NCBI GenBank assembly: GCA_039720395.1
Contig: CM077827.1
Span: forward strand, 14,733,615 to 14,797,614
Origin: Liquidambar formosana
Taxonomy: Eukaryota > Streptophyta > Magnoliopsida > Saxifragales > Altingiaceae
Direction: 5' to 3'
DNA: 64,000 bases
Position numbers and translations under genes: made by a program. The notes under the pieces were generated by a model. That model worked only from the letters and a program-made list of their open reading frames with translations. It searched no databases and was not told where the DNA came from. Below are positions 45,412 to 56,936 of the stretch, one piece after another. Position 1 is the stretch's first letter; every line of letters begins with the position of its first letter.

Positions 45412-46400
45412 TTTTTTTTTTTTTTTTTTTTTTTGTGGATAAGTGAGTGTTTATTTTCCAAAAAATAAAAGATATACATGAAGTGCAAAACAAGCCCTCA
45501 AAGGACAACAAAAACAACAAAAGAGATAACCCTCACATCTCAAGGTGGGGAAACAAAGCTACCAGACTAGCCTGGCTCTGAAAAAAGTTGACATTGTAAC
45601 CTTTCCCATTTGGAGATTTAAAAGGCGAGTGCTGATGGCAATTAGGAGTTAAACGCAAGCTTGGAGTTTTAATGCAAGACTTGCTGGGTTTGAGCTTTAA
45701 ACTAGCTAAAGCAACATTCAAGAAACTTGATTTTGGAGGCCTATTCTCACTAGGCTTTACCAAACCTGTATTAACAATGGTGGGATAGGCAAATTGAGTC
45801 ATATTGTGATCCACCTTACTACCACGATGAGAATTTGGTACCTAAATCTTATTCAGTACTAAAGGAGTGCTTGAAGTGGTCTCCTTGTCCTTAGTAGATT
45901 TGTTCCTTTTGAACACATTAGTCCACTGATTAGAATCTGGAGTAGTACTCTCTTGAACTAGTACTACATGGGTCTTGGTAGACACAGTAGAAATGTTTTC
46001 TAGAACTTGCACTATAGGGGGTTTGGTAGCCACAGAAGAAAGGCTCTTAGGAACCCAATTTGTTTACTAACTTTAGAACACGATTTTAAATTATGCCCAA
46101 AACATTAGCATTTGCTGCATCGTTGAGGTCTCCAAGGGGCTTCAACTGAAATGCAAATAATATCTCCATTACTTATCACAATATCAAAATTATCACGGAT
46201 GTCATCTTCTACAAATATCTCTACACAAGCATGGGCAAAGTTTATCCTTTCCCTCTGAATAGTGGCTTCATAAAAATAAAGAGGTTTCCTAACACCACTA
46301 GCAACATAACTCAACCCTTCTTCAGTCCAATATTCGAAAGGAACAATGGTTTCACTCAGCCTGGAAGTTGCTTTCTACAGTAAGACATGAAAGAAAACAA
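45412..46400 (-). mobile_element. Degenerate LINE-like ORF1 fragment with poly(A) tail
   Basis: On the minus strand, 46105-46400 encodes part of a DUF4283/ORF1-like protein: WTEEGLSYVASGVRKPLYF, a VCVEI-like stretch and the zinc-knuckle start WRPQRCSKC. The knuckle is interrupted by a stop. The following frame (46033-45842, then 45814-45533) is low-complexity. A 23-base T run at 45412-45434 (poly-A on the minus strand) marks the 3' end, as expected for a LINE. The 5' limit is uncertain. Many stops make it inactive. Confidence 0.65.
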
Positions 46401-47382
46401 TATTTTCTGGAAGTTTTAAAATAAGATTATTACGGTTTGGAATTTTCAATTGTGCGCTACCACATGATTTTTCTCCCTGGCATCAATAGGATAGCAGAAC
46501 CAATGATTCATTCTAAACCCAACAGAACAAGAAAATGACAACAATTAGTTGTAGCATGTCGTGAGAGATGATAAGGGAACAAAAATCTTATATACAACAT
46601 AGATATAAATTCCAAAAGAAACTGAATTATTGTTTCTTTGGCCTAAATGTGTAACACAACGCTCAATGGTCTGTGACTCTTATGTGTGCATGTACAAAAG
46701 CATATTGAGTATAAGGGAAGATAAAATTATGACGAATCACCTCTATGTTTCTTGAATGAGGTAGCTGGAATGACCAATTAATTCTCTCTATCATTTGAGA
46801 TTTAAAGATCACATTAAAGTAATCCCCCTCAAAGAGAGGTGGGGGAGGGATAGGGATGGCCAGCAGAGGTCACAGGGAACTGAGGTAGTCTTTTATCAAA
46901 ATGAAGATGGGATTGGCATAAGAACCTTCTTCTAGTCTCTGAAACATGATTCCATCCATCTGGGCTTGAACTCCATCTGAAAATGTCAAGTCCTGCAATA
47001 GTTCTTTCACTGTTCTATCTGCCCTAATCAGAGAATTTCCTACGCCACTTAAGATCTCAAGTAATATTGGGGAACTAATATGTCAGCTAAATTGGACCAC
47101 CAAACTAGCTTGCATATATCATCATCTAAATCATAAACGCAATGAGCAATTGGGATAGTAAAGCAGATTATATACAAAGAAAAACCCACAAATCCACCCA
47201 AAGGGAACCAATAGCCCACAGAAATAGAGGAAGAAAGACACCAACAGCAACCATGACTTTGAGAAGAGAGATGATAGCCCAACCATTCACGCCCTCTCAT
47301 CGATTTACACAGCCTAGCCATTTTTATAAACAAGAAAACATAAACCAGACAGAGAGAGAAAGAGAAAGAGAGTACAGTGAGA
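46401..47382. other. CACTA interior or LINE 5' part, unassigned
   Basis: A minus-strand frame at 47049-47393 contains hydrophobic stretches, but no family is recognised. No other feature seen. Confidence 0.35.
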
Positions 47383-47565
47383 AATCGCCCCAAATCTTCC
47401 GCTCCAAATCATCCCAAACTACCCCAAAGCTTTAGCACCGAATCGCACCTAATCGCCCCAAAGCTTCCGCTCCAAATCGTCCCAACCTGCCCTAAAGCTT
47501 CAGCACCGAATCGCACTGAATCACCCCAAAGATTCAACACCAAAATTGCCCCAAATCTTCAACCG
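47383..47565. repeat. 68-bp tandem repeat, about 2.7 copies
   Basis: Copies start at 47383, 47451 and 47519 with 'aatcgccccaaagcttccgctcc'-type units. A shorter repeat built on 'ccctagttctttcccttc' follows at 47570-47665. Confidence 0.88.
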
Positions 47566-47754
47566 AGCAAGAGCCCTAACTCTTTCCCTTCTTTCTATAG
47601 TGACGAGTCCTAGTTCTTTCCCTTCTTTAGTGGCGAGCCCTAGTTCTTTCCTTCTTTCTACAATGACTATGGAGTTGAGACAGTAAAGTGAAAAGGGGGA
47701 AGTACCTAGGAAACAAAAAGGCGAAAATGTGGCAAAAAAAAATCCCCCGCGTAA

Positions 47755-48040
47755 CTTTCCTACTCACGGGCGCTTAATTTTCCCAATCACGAGCGCTTAT
47801 GTGGAGAAGCCGTGAAAACGATTTAAACAAGCCGTGAAAATTGACAACATTAACGGCGTGCAAAGGAATGCCATAAAATAGCTTATCCACGGCGTGTTAT
47901 CTATGTACGCCGTTAATATAGTCTCATCTCCCAACATTCACGGCATTTAATTTTGACATGCCATAAATAACCTTATTAACGGCATGCCATTTGCGAACAC
48001 CGTTAATATGACGCCATTAATACTCATTTTTCTTGTAGTG
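47755..48040. repeat. CACTA subterminal repeats and terminus
   Basis: At least ten copies, in both orientations, of short words ACGGCGTG, GCCGTTAAT, GCCGTGAAA and GGCATGCC precede the terminal inverted repeat. In En/Spm such repeats bind the element-encoded TNPA-type protein. Confidence 0.8.
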
Positions 48041-48290
48041 TGAATTAAGAGACCTTTTAGGGCGATATGGGTGCCTATTGGCTTCGCCTAGAACCTTCCC
48101 ATATCGTAACTTAGCCTCTGAATTCACAACCTTTGGTTTTCGAAAGATCTTTTTGCCTTACCATTTTTAAACATAGAGTCACTTGTTTTGGAAAATAAAA
48201 CATTTTAGGGTTTTCCTTGTTTCCTTTAAAAAATGAGGTGGCGACTCCCGTTTTATCCCATGTGGGCCACTTTCTGGGGTCCATAATGAG
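48041..48290 (+). repeat. 3' part of Tat-like Gypsy LTR
   Basis: Corresponds to ~36890-37168 of the 5' LTR at 34569, including the 'cctagaaccttcccat' block and the 'aaggtttccttgtttcc'-type block. It ends near GGGGTCCATA. The CACTA terminus abuts its left side. Confidence 0.8.
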
Positions 48291-48299
48291 TATCCATAC

Positions 48300-48781
48300 A
48301 AGAGCAATCAATTCCCATCCTTAGTGAAAAAGCTTTCAAGCCCTAATTCTTAAAGAGCATTCCATTAAGAAATTATTAGAAGTTTGTTGAGCATTTAAGT
48401 GTTGTATTTACTCTAATAGAGATTATTTACAAAAAAATCAACTTCTATTTCAAGCGTTGTAACGGTTGTGTGAACCCAAGTGAGACAAGAGAGTTTTGTC
48501 TTGAGGAGAGCTTCTCTTTGTAAAGGTTTGATCTCCACTTTTGAAGGAGATTGTGATAGTGGATTGTAGAACCCTTAAGCGGAGCTCTTGAGGCGAGGAC
48601 GTAGGCGGGAAGGCCGAACCTCGTTAAAATCTTGTGTTTGCATTCTCTAACTCATTCTTATTATTGCTTATTGTTGAATATGCTCTTATTTGCAATAATC
48701 TGTTTTTTAGTTTGTCATTATTGTTTTAATTGGCTATAAACCCTATTCACCTCCCTCTAGGGTTGTACATTTGGGATAACA
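48300..48781 (+). repeat. Diverged SIRE-type LTR relic
   Basis: From ~48480 to 48781 it is the reverse complement, with divergence, of the start of the SIRE-type LTRs at 11019/19319. Shared parts include 'gaggcgaggacgtaggcgggaaggccgaacctcg' (48590-48623) and the end 'accctattcacctccctctaggg'. It lacks the palindrome array and is truncated. Confidence 0.75.
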
Positions 48782-49279
48782 CTTTTCTCTCTCACTCTCT
48801 TTCTGCTTTTCCTTTTTTCTTTTTGGACTCCTCACTAGGCGTATGGAGTGCACTGATTGATTGAAGGGCCTATTTATCTATAGTTGGTGATTTGGAATTG
48901 GTATGGTCTACACTTCCAGATTGCTTTACTTTAAAGTGAATGTTTCCCTAAAAAGGAAAACGTTCACAAAAAAGCAAAACTCAGAGTAACCATCAGTTAT
49001 TGGTTTAAAGACGTAACTGATTGTTTTTTGGGTATCCAAAAATCAGCAATTAAGTTCGACTTGGATTTCAATGACTCCTAAGGTCTGTGTTACCTAAAGA
49101 TTATGGATATAGAGACTCAGTTGAGGAGGGGGAAGGTATCAGCACCCCCTCACACCCCGTGGATTGAAACCATGGTTGCCATGTTCTAAATTGCATTCTT
49201 AACAGTACAACACTTTAAAAAAATTCCTAAAATGAAGCATGCATATGATATTGACATTGGGTTGTGCAAAAATGTGGCC

Positions 49280-49545
49280 CTAACTTGATTTGAAAGAATT
49301 TATTGAAAGATGGCATTTGCTTTTGCTTTTAAAAGATGCATTGAAAGATAGCATTTACTTTTGCTTTGAAAGATGCTTTGAAAGGTGGCTTTACTTTTGC
49401 TTTGAAAGATACAAAATTTATTGAAAGATGGTATTTGCTTTTGCTTTTGAAAGATGCATTAAAAGATAGCATTTACTTTTGCTTTGAAAGATGTTTTGAA
49501 AGATGGCATTTACTTTTACTTTTGAAAGATGCTTTGAAAAGGGTG
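49280..49545. repeat. Minisatellite of TTGAAAGAT(A/G)GCATTT units
   Basis: About six imperfect copies of a ~40-bp unit combining 'ttgaaagat' and 'ttacttttgcttt'. A GAATTGAATT-type repeat follows at 49690-49905. Confidence 0.85.
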
Positions 49546-50069
49546 TGGTAACTCAATGTCAAGTGTAAGTGTGTGTCATAAAATATGGCATACGCTTTGA
49601 ATTTCAAAAGATGCAATTAAAGATAGCATACTTTTTATTTCAAGAGATGCGCGGTAATCATGGTATAAGTGAAATGAGATGAGATTGGTGAGAGATGGAT
49701 AGAATTTTGAAGAATTGAATTGATTTGGAAACATTTTGAAATATTGAAAATTGATCTTGAATGCTTTGGAGAATTTGGATGAAAATGGATTTGAATTGAA
49801 TTGAATTAGAATGAATTGATTTGAATAAAAATTGATTTGAATTGAAATGATTTGAAATGAATCGATTTGAATTGAATTGATTTCGATGAAAATTGATTTT
49901 TATGCAAATATTTTCAGAAAATTGGATAGCTTTTCGGTATATGAAAAATAAATAATGCATTTTTTTGTTTGGTAAATGGTACCATTTGTGATGAATTTCA
50001 TATTGAAATGAGATGAGGATGAATAAAAATGACCAATTTGGACTATTCATTTGGTAAAAATCCAACAGA

Positions 50070-50640
50070 AATTTCAACAGCCTTCTGGCGTCTCAAAAGT
50101 TATTTGAAAAATTTTGGACATGTATGCAACATATATTTTTATGGAAAAAATTGGGCAACCTTCCGACGTCTAAAAATATTCCAGAAAATATTAGTGCGTG
50201 TGTGACATACTTCGTGGCAAAGTAGTGCATGTGTGACATGCTTTGTGACATAGCTAGTATGTGCGTGTGTGATATGCTTTGTGAAATAGTTAGTGAACAT
50301 GACATGCTTTGTAAAAAAAAGTGGGTATATGACATGCTTTTGATATAGTTTGAGTATACAACAAGCTATATTCCTAAGCTAGTGTGTGTGTGTCATGCTT
50401 CATGGCAAAAACTCAGTAGCCTAACGGTGTATCAAAATATTTTAGAAAAATTTGTGCATCTGTGATAAATGTAGGAAAAATTGGGCTGCCTAACAGCGTA
50501 TCAAAGTATTTCTAGAAAAAAACCTATGCGTCTGTGATTGTGTGTGTTTAGTAAAAATTTCGGCAGCCTAATGGCGTATCAAAATATTTCTTGAAAACAC
50601 TGTGCATTTGTGATGTGTGTGTGTTTAAAAATCAAGCTTT
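50070..50640. repeat. Minisatellite with 'gcctaacggcgtatcaaaat' units
   Basis: Diverged units start near 50077, 50150, 50408, 50482 and 50571, each followed by 'ttttagaaaa' and a 'gtgcatctgtgat' stretch. Confidence 0.8.
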
Positions 50641-53603
50641 TTGGCGCTATTTGCGAGTGCATAGCAATTGGCCCTATTTGGAAGTGCGCGTGCATGGCTA
50701 TTTGCAAGCTAAACTCCATTTCTTTGCCTTTTTATATACATAGGAGTAATACCCTACAAAACAAAGATTAGGAAAGTTGATTAACAATTCATGCTATATC
50801 ATCTTTCTTTCTTTTTTTTTTTTTTTTTGGACATCCAAGCGCGATTGAAACCATAGGGTTTCTTTATTTGGCCTAAACACACAAAATTGAGCAAATCTAC
50901 ATGTTAATGTTTATGTGCATGCGCTAGGCTTGGTTCCACCCTTTCGAGGGAGCTCGTTACCATAGCTTTAAGGAGGTTTATCTTGATAGATTTGCTCAAT
51001 CTAATATGTTCAAACACAAACAAGAACCCCTAAATAATTTCTGTGCACGGAGTCTATGCATAATACGCCTCTTTTTATTATATATAAGTCCTCCCAAGCT
51101 TCAATAAACAAACAAGATTAGTAGCACAATTCAAAACATATGAAATTGAAAAAAAATCACATCTTTATACCTTTCCTTTGAAACTTTCTTTTGCTTTTGC
51201 TTTCTATTGCTTCCTTTCTTTGAATTACATACACTTTGTACACACACAACTCACTTTCACTCACTAGAACCAGCCATGGGGGAGGTGTTTTTGTGGTGTT
51301 TTGGTGTTTGGGAGTTGATTTGGAGTGGTGGAATTAGCTTGAACAAGCTTTGGAGTGATTTGGAAGTGAAAACAGTGGTAACCCAGTGAAGTTAGCAGTC
51401 ACCCGAGAATAAGTTGACAGTCAACCGACACAAAGGTGATAGTCGTTCCGTAATAAAAATACAGCAGTTTCTGGGTGTGTTTTTCCTAGCTACCCAAGCC
51501 CAAAAATGGAGGTTTTGTGTGGTTGGGTGTTCTTGGACAGCACCTTGGGAAGGCCTTTTGAATGGGTTTGATGGTGGCTTTGTGGTGGTGGAAGTGGTAG
51601 AGGTGGTGGTGGTGTGGTGGTGAAGTGGTGGAGGTGTGGTGGTGGAGTGGTGGTGTGGTGGTGGAGTGGTGGAACAAGGAGGAGCTCCTCTCCCTTTGGC
51701 TGGCCACTCTTGGGAGCTTCTCTCTCTAGAAGTGCTGCACTCTCAATTTGGTAGGAGTTTCTTGGCTTTCCGAAGCTTGAGAAATGGATGGAATAAGTGG
51801 GGTATTTATAGGGAAAGTGGATGGTTTAGTTGTATATAGGTGAGTTAATCTCACTCATCCATTCTTGAGGTTCAATCCCAGCCCTACACCTCACTTGCTT
51901 AATGACTAAGGACTTATTCTTAGACCTAGATCTTGCCTTGGTGATCAAGGCCTCATCCTAGCCACACATTTTTGGGGCAAAAGTGCTATTAAGCTAAAGT
52001 TAAATAGCTTTGGGTGCAAAATAGAATTAAAGTAACTTCTAAATATCCTATCTTGTTGGTGTGGGGGGACACAAGAGCTTAATGTGTTGATTTTCCTTAT
52101 CTCTTCGTCTCCAAGTCACGGATAAATATCTCGCACACGTTATTTACTATTCACAACAGCACGGGAAATATTAAAATGCTCATAACTTCTTGCCACGTGC
52201 TTAGAATTGGATGATCCACCTGTTGTTGGAAAGATAATTCCGAGCTCTTCATTTTGATTGTGGTCCGGGCTTATGATTGCAGCTTTTCTTGGTCATGGAT
52301 TGCGAGGCATGCAGGGCCCACCCGAGCTCTCTTTGAAACTTCAGTTGGAAATATTTTACTTCCAGAACTCCAAATGACGTGAGATCAGTGGTTATGAATT
52401 TTTCTCATCATGCTCTTCAGGTTGACTTGAGAGTTGACTTTTTCTGATCAAGTTTGATCAAAGTTGACATTCTGTGCTCCTCAAACTATGTAGGACCCAC
52501 TTGCAACCCTTTTGAGTTTATGAGCTCTGATTGAGATGGAGTCAGTTGCAATGGATTCTTTTCATTATTTTCTTCAATATGCCTGCAAATTCAAATTTTT
52601 CTGATCAAGGTTGACAGAGTTGACTTTCTATGCGCGTGGGGCCCGCATGGACTTTTTCAGTGTTCTAGACCTCAGATTGGGATGAAACTTGTGGCAACAG
52701 TCCTGTCTCACTGTTTCCTTTTGAATTACTACAAAGTTGACTTTTTCAACATAGTTGACGACAATTGATTTTTTGGTTTGCATCATCTTTTTTAATGTTC
52801 TGGAGCTTATATTGTTGTGAGACCACTGGCAACGGATTTGTGTCGTTGTTTTCTTCTAAATGACTACAAAGTTGATTTTTTTTATTATAGTTGACTTTTT
52901 GACCAAAGTTGACTTTTTGGAGTGCACAATGCCCACAGGGGCAGATTGAGCTTGGGAACTCTGATTGAGATGCTTCTGGAGGTGTTGGAAAGATTTTGAC
53001 ATGCTCTTCATGATTTTGAATTTGTTCTGCAACTTTGATTTCCTTAGTATGCGATTAAACACAAAGAACCATGTTTTTGAAAAAAGTGAAATACTCTAGG
53101 AATGGATGATTTCTGGCAATTGTGCTGTTTCAAAAAAAGATCTTAGAATGTGCTAGAAAATCTGTTCCTAGACTTTCATAAATTCTTGGGGCAACTTATT
53201 TTTATGAGTTTGTTCTAGTGTTGTGAAAAAGCTGTGTGAGATTATCTAGGACCAGGACATTTTTAGTAGCATTGCTATTTCACAAAAAGGTCTTAGAATG
53301 TGTCAAAACATATGTTCCCAGATTTTTGGAAATTTATGCTGCAGCTTTTTTTCTCACGTTTTCCAACGCTTGCCAAAAATGGCTTAAAACTTCAAATGGC
53401 TCCACACGGAGTTCCCTGATTCTGAATTGGGCATGCTACTAGTTATTGAAAAGATAATTCCAAACCCATCAAGACGGCTGAGGTCTCAACTCCTGTGCAA
53501 GACTCGTTCTCTGGCTGAGAATTTCTTGTGGGGTTGTAAATGGTTCTGGTATTCAGGTGACATCCCTTTGATGTATATGCTTGGTAAAAATGGGGTGTCT
53601 ACA

Positions 53604-55080
53604 GTCCATAATGGCAATCACACATGGGAATTAGTTGATCTACCACTTGGAATTAAAACCATAGGTTGTAAATGGGTATTTAGATAGAAACTTAAACTTG
53701 ATGGTTCTATTGATAAATTTAAAGCTAGGTTGGTAGCAAAAGGTTTTAAACAAAAGGAAGGTGTTGATTATTTTGATACTTATTCTCCTGTGGCTAAAAT
53801 TACTACAATTAGAATTCTTATTGCCATTGCTTCCATACATAAATTCATAATTCACTAAATGGATGTTAAAACGGCTTTCTTAAATGGGGATTTAGATGAA
53901 GAAATATATATGGACCAACCTGAGGGATTTGTAGTCCCTAGCTAAGAACAAAAAGTGTGTAAACTTATTATATCTTTGTATGGTCTTAAATAAGCCCCAA
54001 AACAATGGCATGAAAAATTTGATTCTGTGCTTATTGCTAATGGTTATTTGTTGAATGATGCTGATAGATTTGTATCTAGTAAATTTTCAAATAATTCTGG
54101 TGTTATTATTTGTCTTTATGTTGATGATATGCTTATTATGGGTACTGATATATCCGTTGTTAAATCTACTAAGAAATTTTTGACCTCTAAATTTGATACG
54201 AAAGACATGGGAGAGGTAGATGTTATCTTAGGTATCAAAATTTCTAAAACTTTTGATGGACTAGCTTTGTCTCAATCTCATTATGTTAAAAAATTATTTA
54301 AAAAATTTGGTTATTCAGATAAAGATCCCATGAAAACTCCTTATGATCCTAGCATTTATCTTTAAAAAAATAAAGGTGAAAGTGTGTCACAACCTCAGTA
54401 TGCTAGAATTATAGGAAGTTTAATATATTTGATAAATTGCACAAGACCAGATATTGCCTATGCAGTCCATAGACTTAGTAGATATACTCATAATCCTAGT
54501 AGAGACCATTAGACTGCTGTTGTAAGGGTATTGAGATATCTTAAGGGGACTATTAATTTAGGTCTCCATTATACTGGTTATCAAGCTGTACTAGAAGGGT
54601 TTTACGATGCTAACTGGATAATAGGTAAAGATGAAATTAATTCTACTAGTGGATATTTATTTACTTTGGGTGGTGGACCAATTTCTTGGAGATCCACTAA
54701 ATAAACATGCAAAGCTCGGTCCACTATGGAATCCGAATTTATTGCTTTGGAATTAGGAGGTCGAGAAGCTGAATGGATTAGAAATATTTTGACTGATATT
54801 CCTTTATGGTCTAAACCTATTCCATCTATTTCTTTGTATTGTGATTGCCAGGTTGCGATAGCTTGAGCTAAAAGCAAAATTTACAATGGGAAGAGTAGGC
54901 ACATATGCCTCAGACATAATATTGTGAAGCAGCTACTTAGTGATGGAGTAATTACTCTGGATTTTAGGAAATCCAAAGACAACCTGGTAGACCCTTTGAC
55001 AAAGGGATTAGATAGACAGCTAATAGTTGATACATCGAGTGGGATGGGGCTTAAGCCAATTTTATAAGCTACTTGTGATG
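53604..55080 (+). pseudogene. Copia RT-RNase H with many stop codons
   Basis: One continuous plus-strand frame covers RT (from NHTWELVDLPLGIKT, with MDVKTAFLNGD, and CLYVDDMLIMG) and RNase H (YDANWIIGKDEINSTSGY through DPLTKGL). It has at least eight in-frame stops, for example TAG at 53685-53687, and those whose ancestral residue can be guessed fit Gln or Trp codons. Upstream pol and gag are absent, cut by the LTR end at 53603. RT YVDD is intact, so decay is mainly by point nonsense changes. Confidence 0.9.
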
Positions 55081-55642
55081 GCAACCTAACCTATATGATT
55101 GGAGATCCTAAGAAATAGGTTCAATGGGTAAAAACAAGTCACTTGAGTAGCCGACAAGCACTATCCTTAAATGTTTGGAGCCCATCCCTATGGTGTAGAT
55201 AGTGCTAATTGCAACGAGTAAGGTTGAGTTATAGCTCTTAATGAATCCATAACCTAATTGGGTGGTGTGTTAGTTGTAATTCACACTTGATGGAATTCAC
55301 CTATGTGAGTGTGAAGGTGGGGCCACCTTCTATGAGAATGTGGCTTAATTCTTTAAAGTACTCATGAAAATCGAGGTAGGGCGCATGGCCTAAACGCGCC
55401 AACCCGAGAAAGTTATTCAACTATAAAAGTGGAATGTGTGTGGTATGTATAGCCAATTTACATTAAAAGGGTTAGGTTCAAGAAATTTAGTTTACCTGAT
55501 TCTTGTGAACTCAATCTGCTACACTAGGTGGCGATTCAAGTTCAAAAGACATCGGCACTGATGTATTTCATTTTATTTTACCCAACTCAATAATTTTATT
55601 TCTTTATTTATTTTTATATAAAATTTGAATCATGTGGGGGAT
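55081..55642 (+). other. Copia 3' leader and PPT
   Basis: Non-coding region between RNase H and the 3' LTR. A polypurine tract GTGGGGGAT at 55634-55642 abuts the LTR. Confidence 0.75.
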
Positions 55643-55900
55643 TGTTAGTTTTTATTTTAATATGATTCAAATTTTAATACGTAAGTGAGAACACCTTTTA
55701 TTTGGTGTCATTGGATATATTCTAGCAATTCCTTTACATGTCTTTTGAAAACCTAAGTTATGAAGATTTTCAATTACCGCACATATAAATGATGTGCTTG
55801 AGCTGTTTGGCTCTTGTTTGTCTTCCAAGAAGCAATTAAGTCATATAGCCGTTTGGACTTTATTCCTATAATTTATTTCTACATAAATTCTGGTTCTTTA
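55643..55900 (+). repeat. Copia 3' LTR (end uncertain)
   Basis: Starts TGTTAGTTTTTATTTT right after the PPT and matches 34296-34510. The 3' terminus could not be fixed; similarity with the 34-kb copy ends near 55880. Confidence 0.7.
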
Positions 55901-56633
55901 TTATTTTAATTGCTATCATTATTTTAGAATTTGTTTTTTGTGGCGTTTGGTTTTGAGTTGGCCAAATCCACATTACTCTAATATATATATTTTCATCATT
56001 TTTAGTTACATATATACACATTTAAAACCTCTATCTCTATCTCTCTTATTTTCACTTGTTTAAAGAGTTGGGTTGGTGAAATTACATGTATTTTCCATTT
56101 AAATCCTAGACAATTACTTCGATTAGGCTTTAAGTATTAAAATTGGAAAAATAATTCTTTTCACTAAATTGCAACATACCACAAAATTTCGTGTAATAAA
56201 AGTGTGAAGGCTAGAAGTTAGCGGTAAACACAAACACCAAGGAAGGGCCTCCGCCAATGGTGGAATTTCTCTCATGCAACTGCCCAAATGAGTAGAGGGA
56301 GAAGAGAAAGAAAGAGAAATTCTCGTGGAATGTAATTTGAAAGAATCAAACTTAGCTAATTTAGAGAAAGGGAAGAGAGAGAGAGGAAGAGACTTTTAGC
56401 CTCTTGGCTAGAGAGACCAGTAGAGATCATCAAATGAAAGGACAACCCAACTCTTCTCCCCAATTAACATAATAGAGAGAGAGAGAAAGGGAGAGAGACA
56501 GAAGAGTGATATTTTGTTTGAAGTAATTTTTTTTTCAGGCATTTCAAGATCTTCCTATGGACAGATAAACATAAACAAGAGGAACTTTTTATAGGTTGGT
56601 ATCAATTGTAGAGAGAGAATACGAAGTAGATGA
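55901..56633. other. Upstream region of kinase gene
   Basis: AT-rich, then GA-rich microsatellites (56280-56500), as in many plant 5' leaders. No TATA box assigned with confidence. The frame leading into exon 1 is open only from 56634. Confidence 0.4.
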
Positions 56634-56936
56634 GAGAAAAAGTGGTTTTGTGGGATCGGTTATGTTTGTCAATTACTCTCATATAAACACATTGAAGAAG
56701 AGCATTTGAAGAGAGAAAGAAAGGAGGAGACGTGGCTGCCGAAGGGGGGTTATGTAGAAAGAAAAGAGGTTGGAAATGGGTCGGTAGCAGTAGCAATAGA
56801 CAAGGACAAAGGGAGCCAAAATGCTCTCAAATGGGATGTTGATCACCTTCTCCACAGGGGCCAAACTGTGATTCTCATCCACGTCAACCTTGAAGGCACA
56901 TTGGCTTTCTCTGCCTTGCCATCTCTTACTACCCTT

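Larger units (their letters stand above)
42473..48040 (-). mobile_element. CACTA (En/Spm-type) transposon, one side
   Basis: The terminus at 48040 reads CACTACAAGAAAAATGAG on the minus strand. It is followed by subterminal repeats built on GCCGTTAAT, ACGGCGTGC and GCCGTGAA (47760-48030), then, after a LINE relic, the TNP2 transposase gene. The other end is missing because the Gypsy LTR interrupts at 42473. The flank beyond 48040 is Gypsy LTR sequence, so the CACTA had inserted into an older LTR. The other 3-bp target duplication cannot be checked. Confidence 0.9.
48782..53603 (-). mobile_element. Long LTR-like region ending at TGTAGACACCCC
   Basis: On the minus strand the right end reads TGTAGACACCCCATTTTTACC (53603 down), a typical start of large Gypsy LTRs, and it directly abuts Copia RT sequence. 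Inside are minisatellites (49280-50640), a GTGGTG-rich tract (51580-51680) and many GTTGACTTT words (52420-52930). No PBS, gag or pol is visible and the left end is undefined, so it may be a nest of several relics. Confidence 0.45.

Noticed and set aside
47049..47393. 114-aa minus-strand ORF with hydrophobic segments
   Set aside because: No recognisable family, inside CACTA/LINE relic DNA with tandem repeats; not supported as a gene.
51414..51707. Val/Gly- or His/Pro-rich ORFs on both strands
   Set aside because: They translate a GTGGTG microsatellite; no conserved protein seen.
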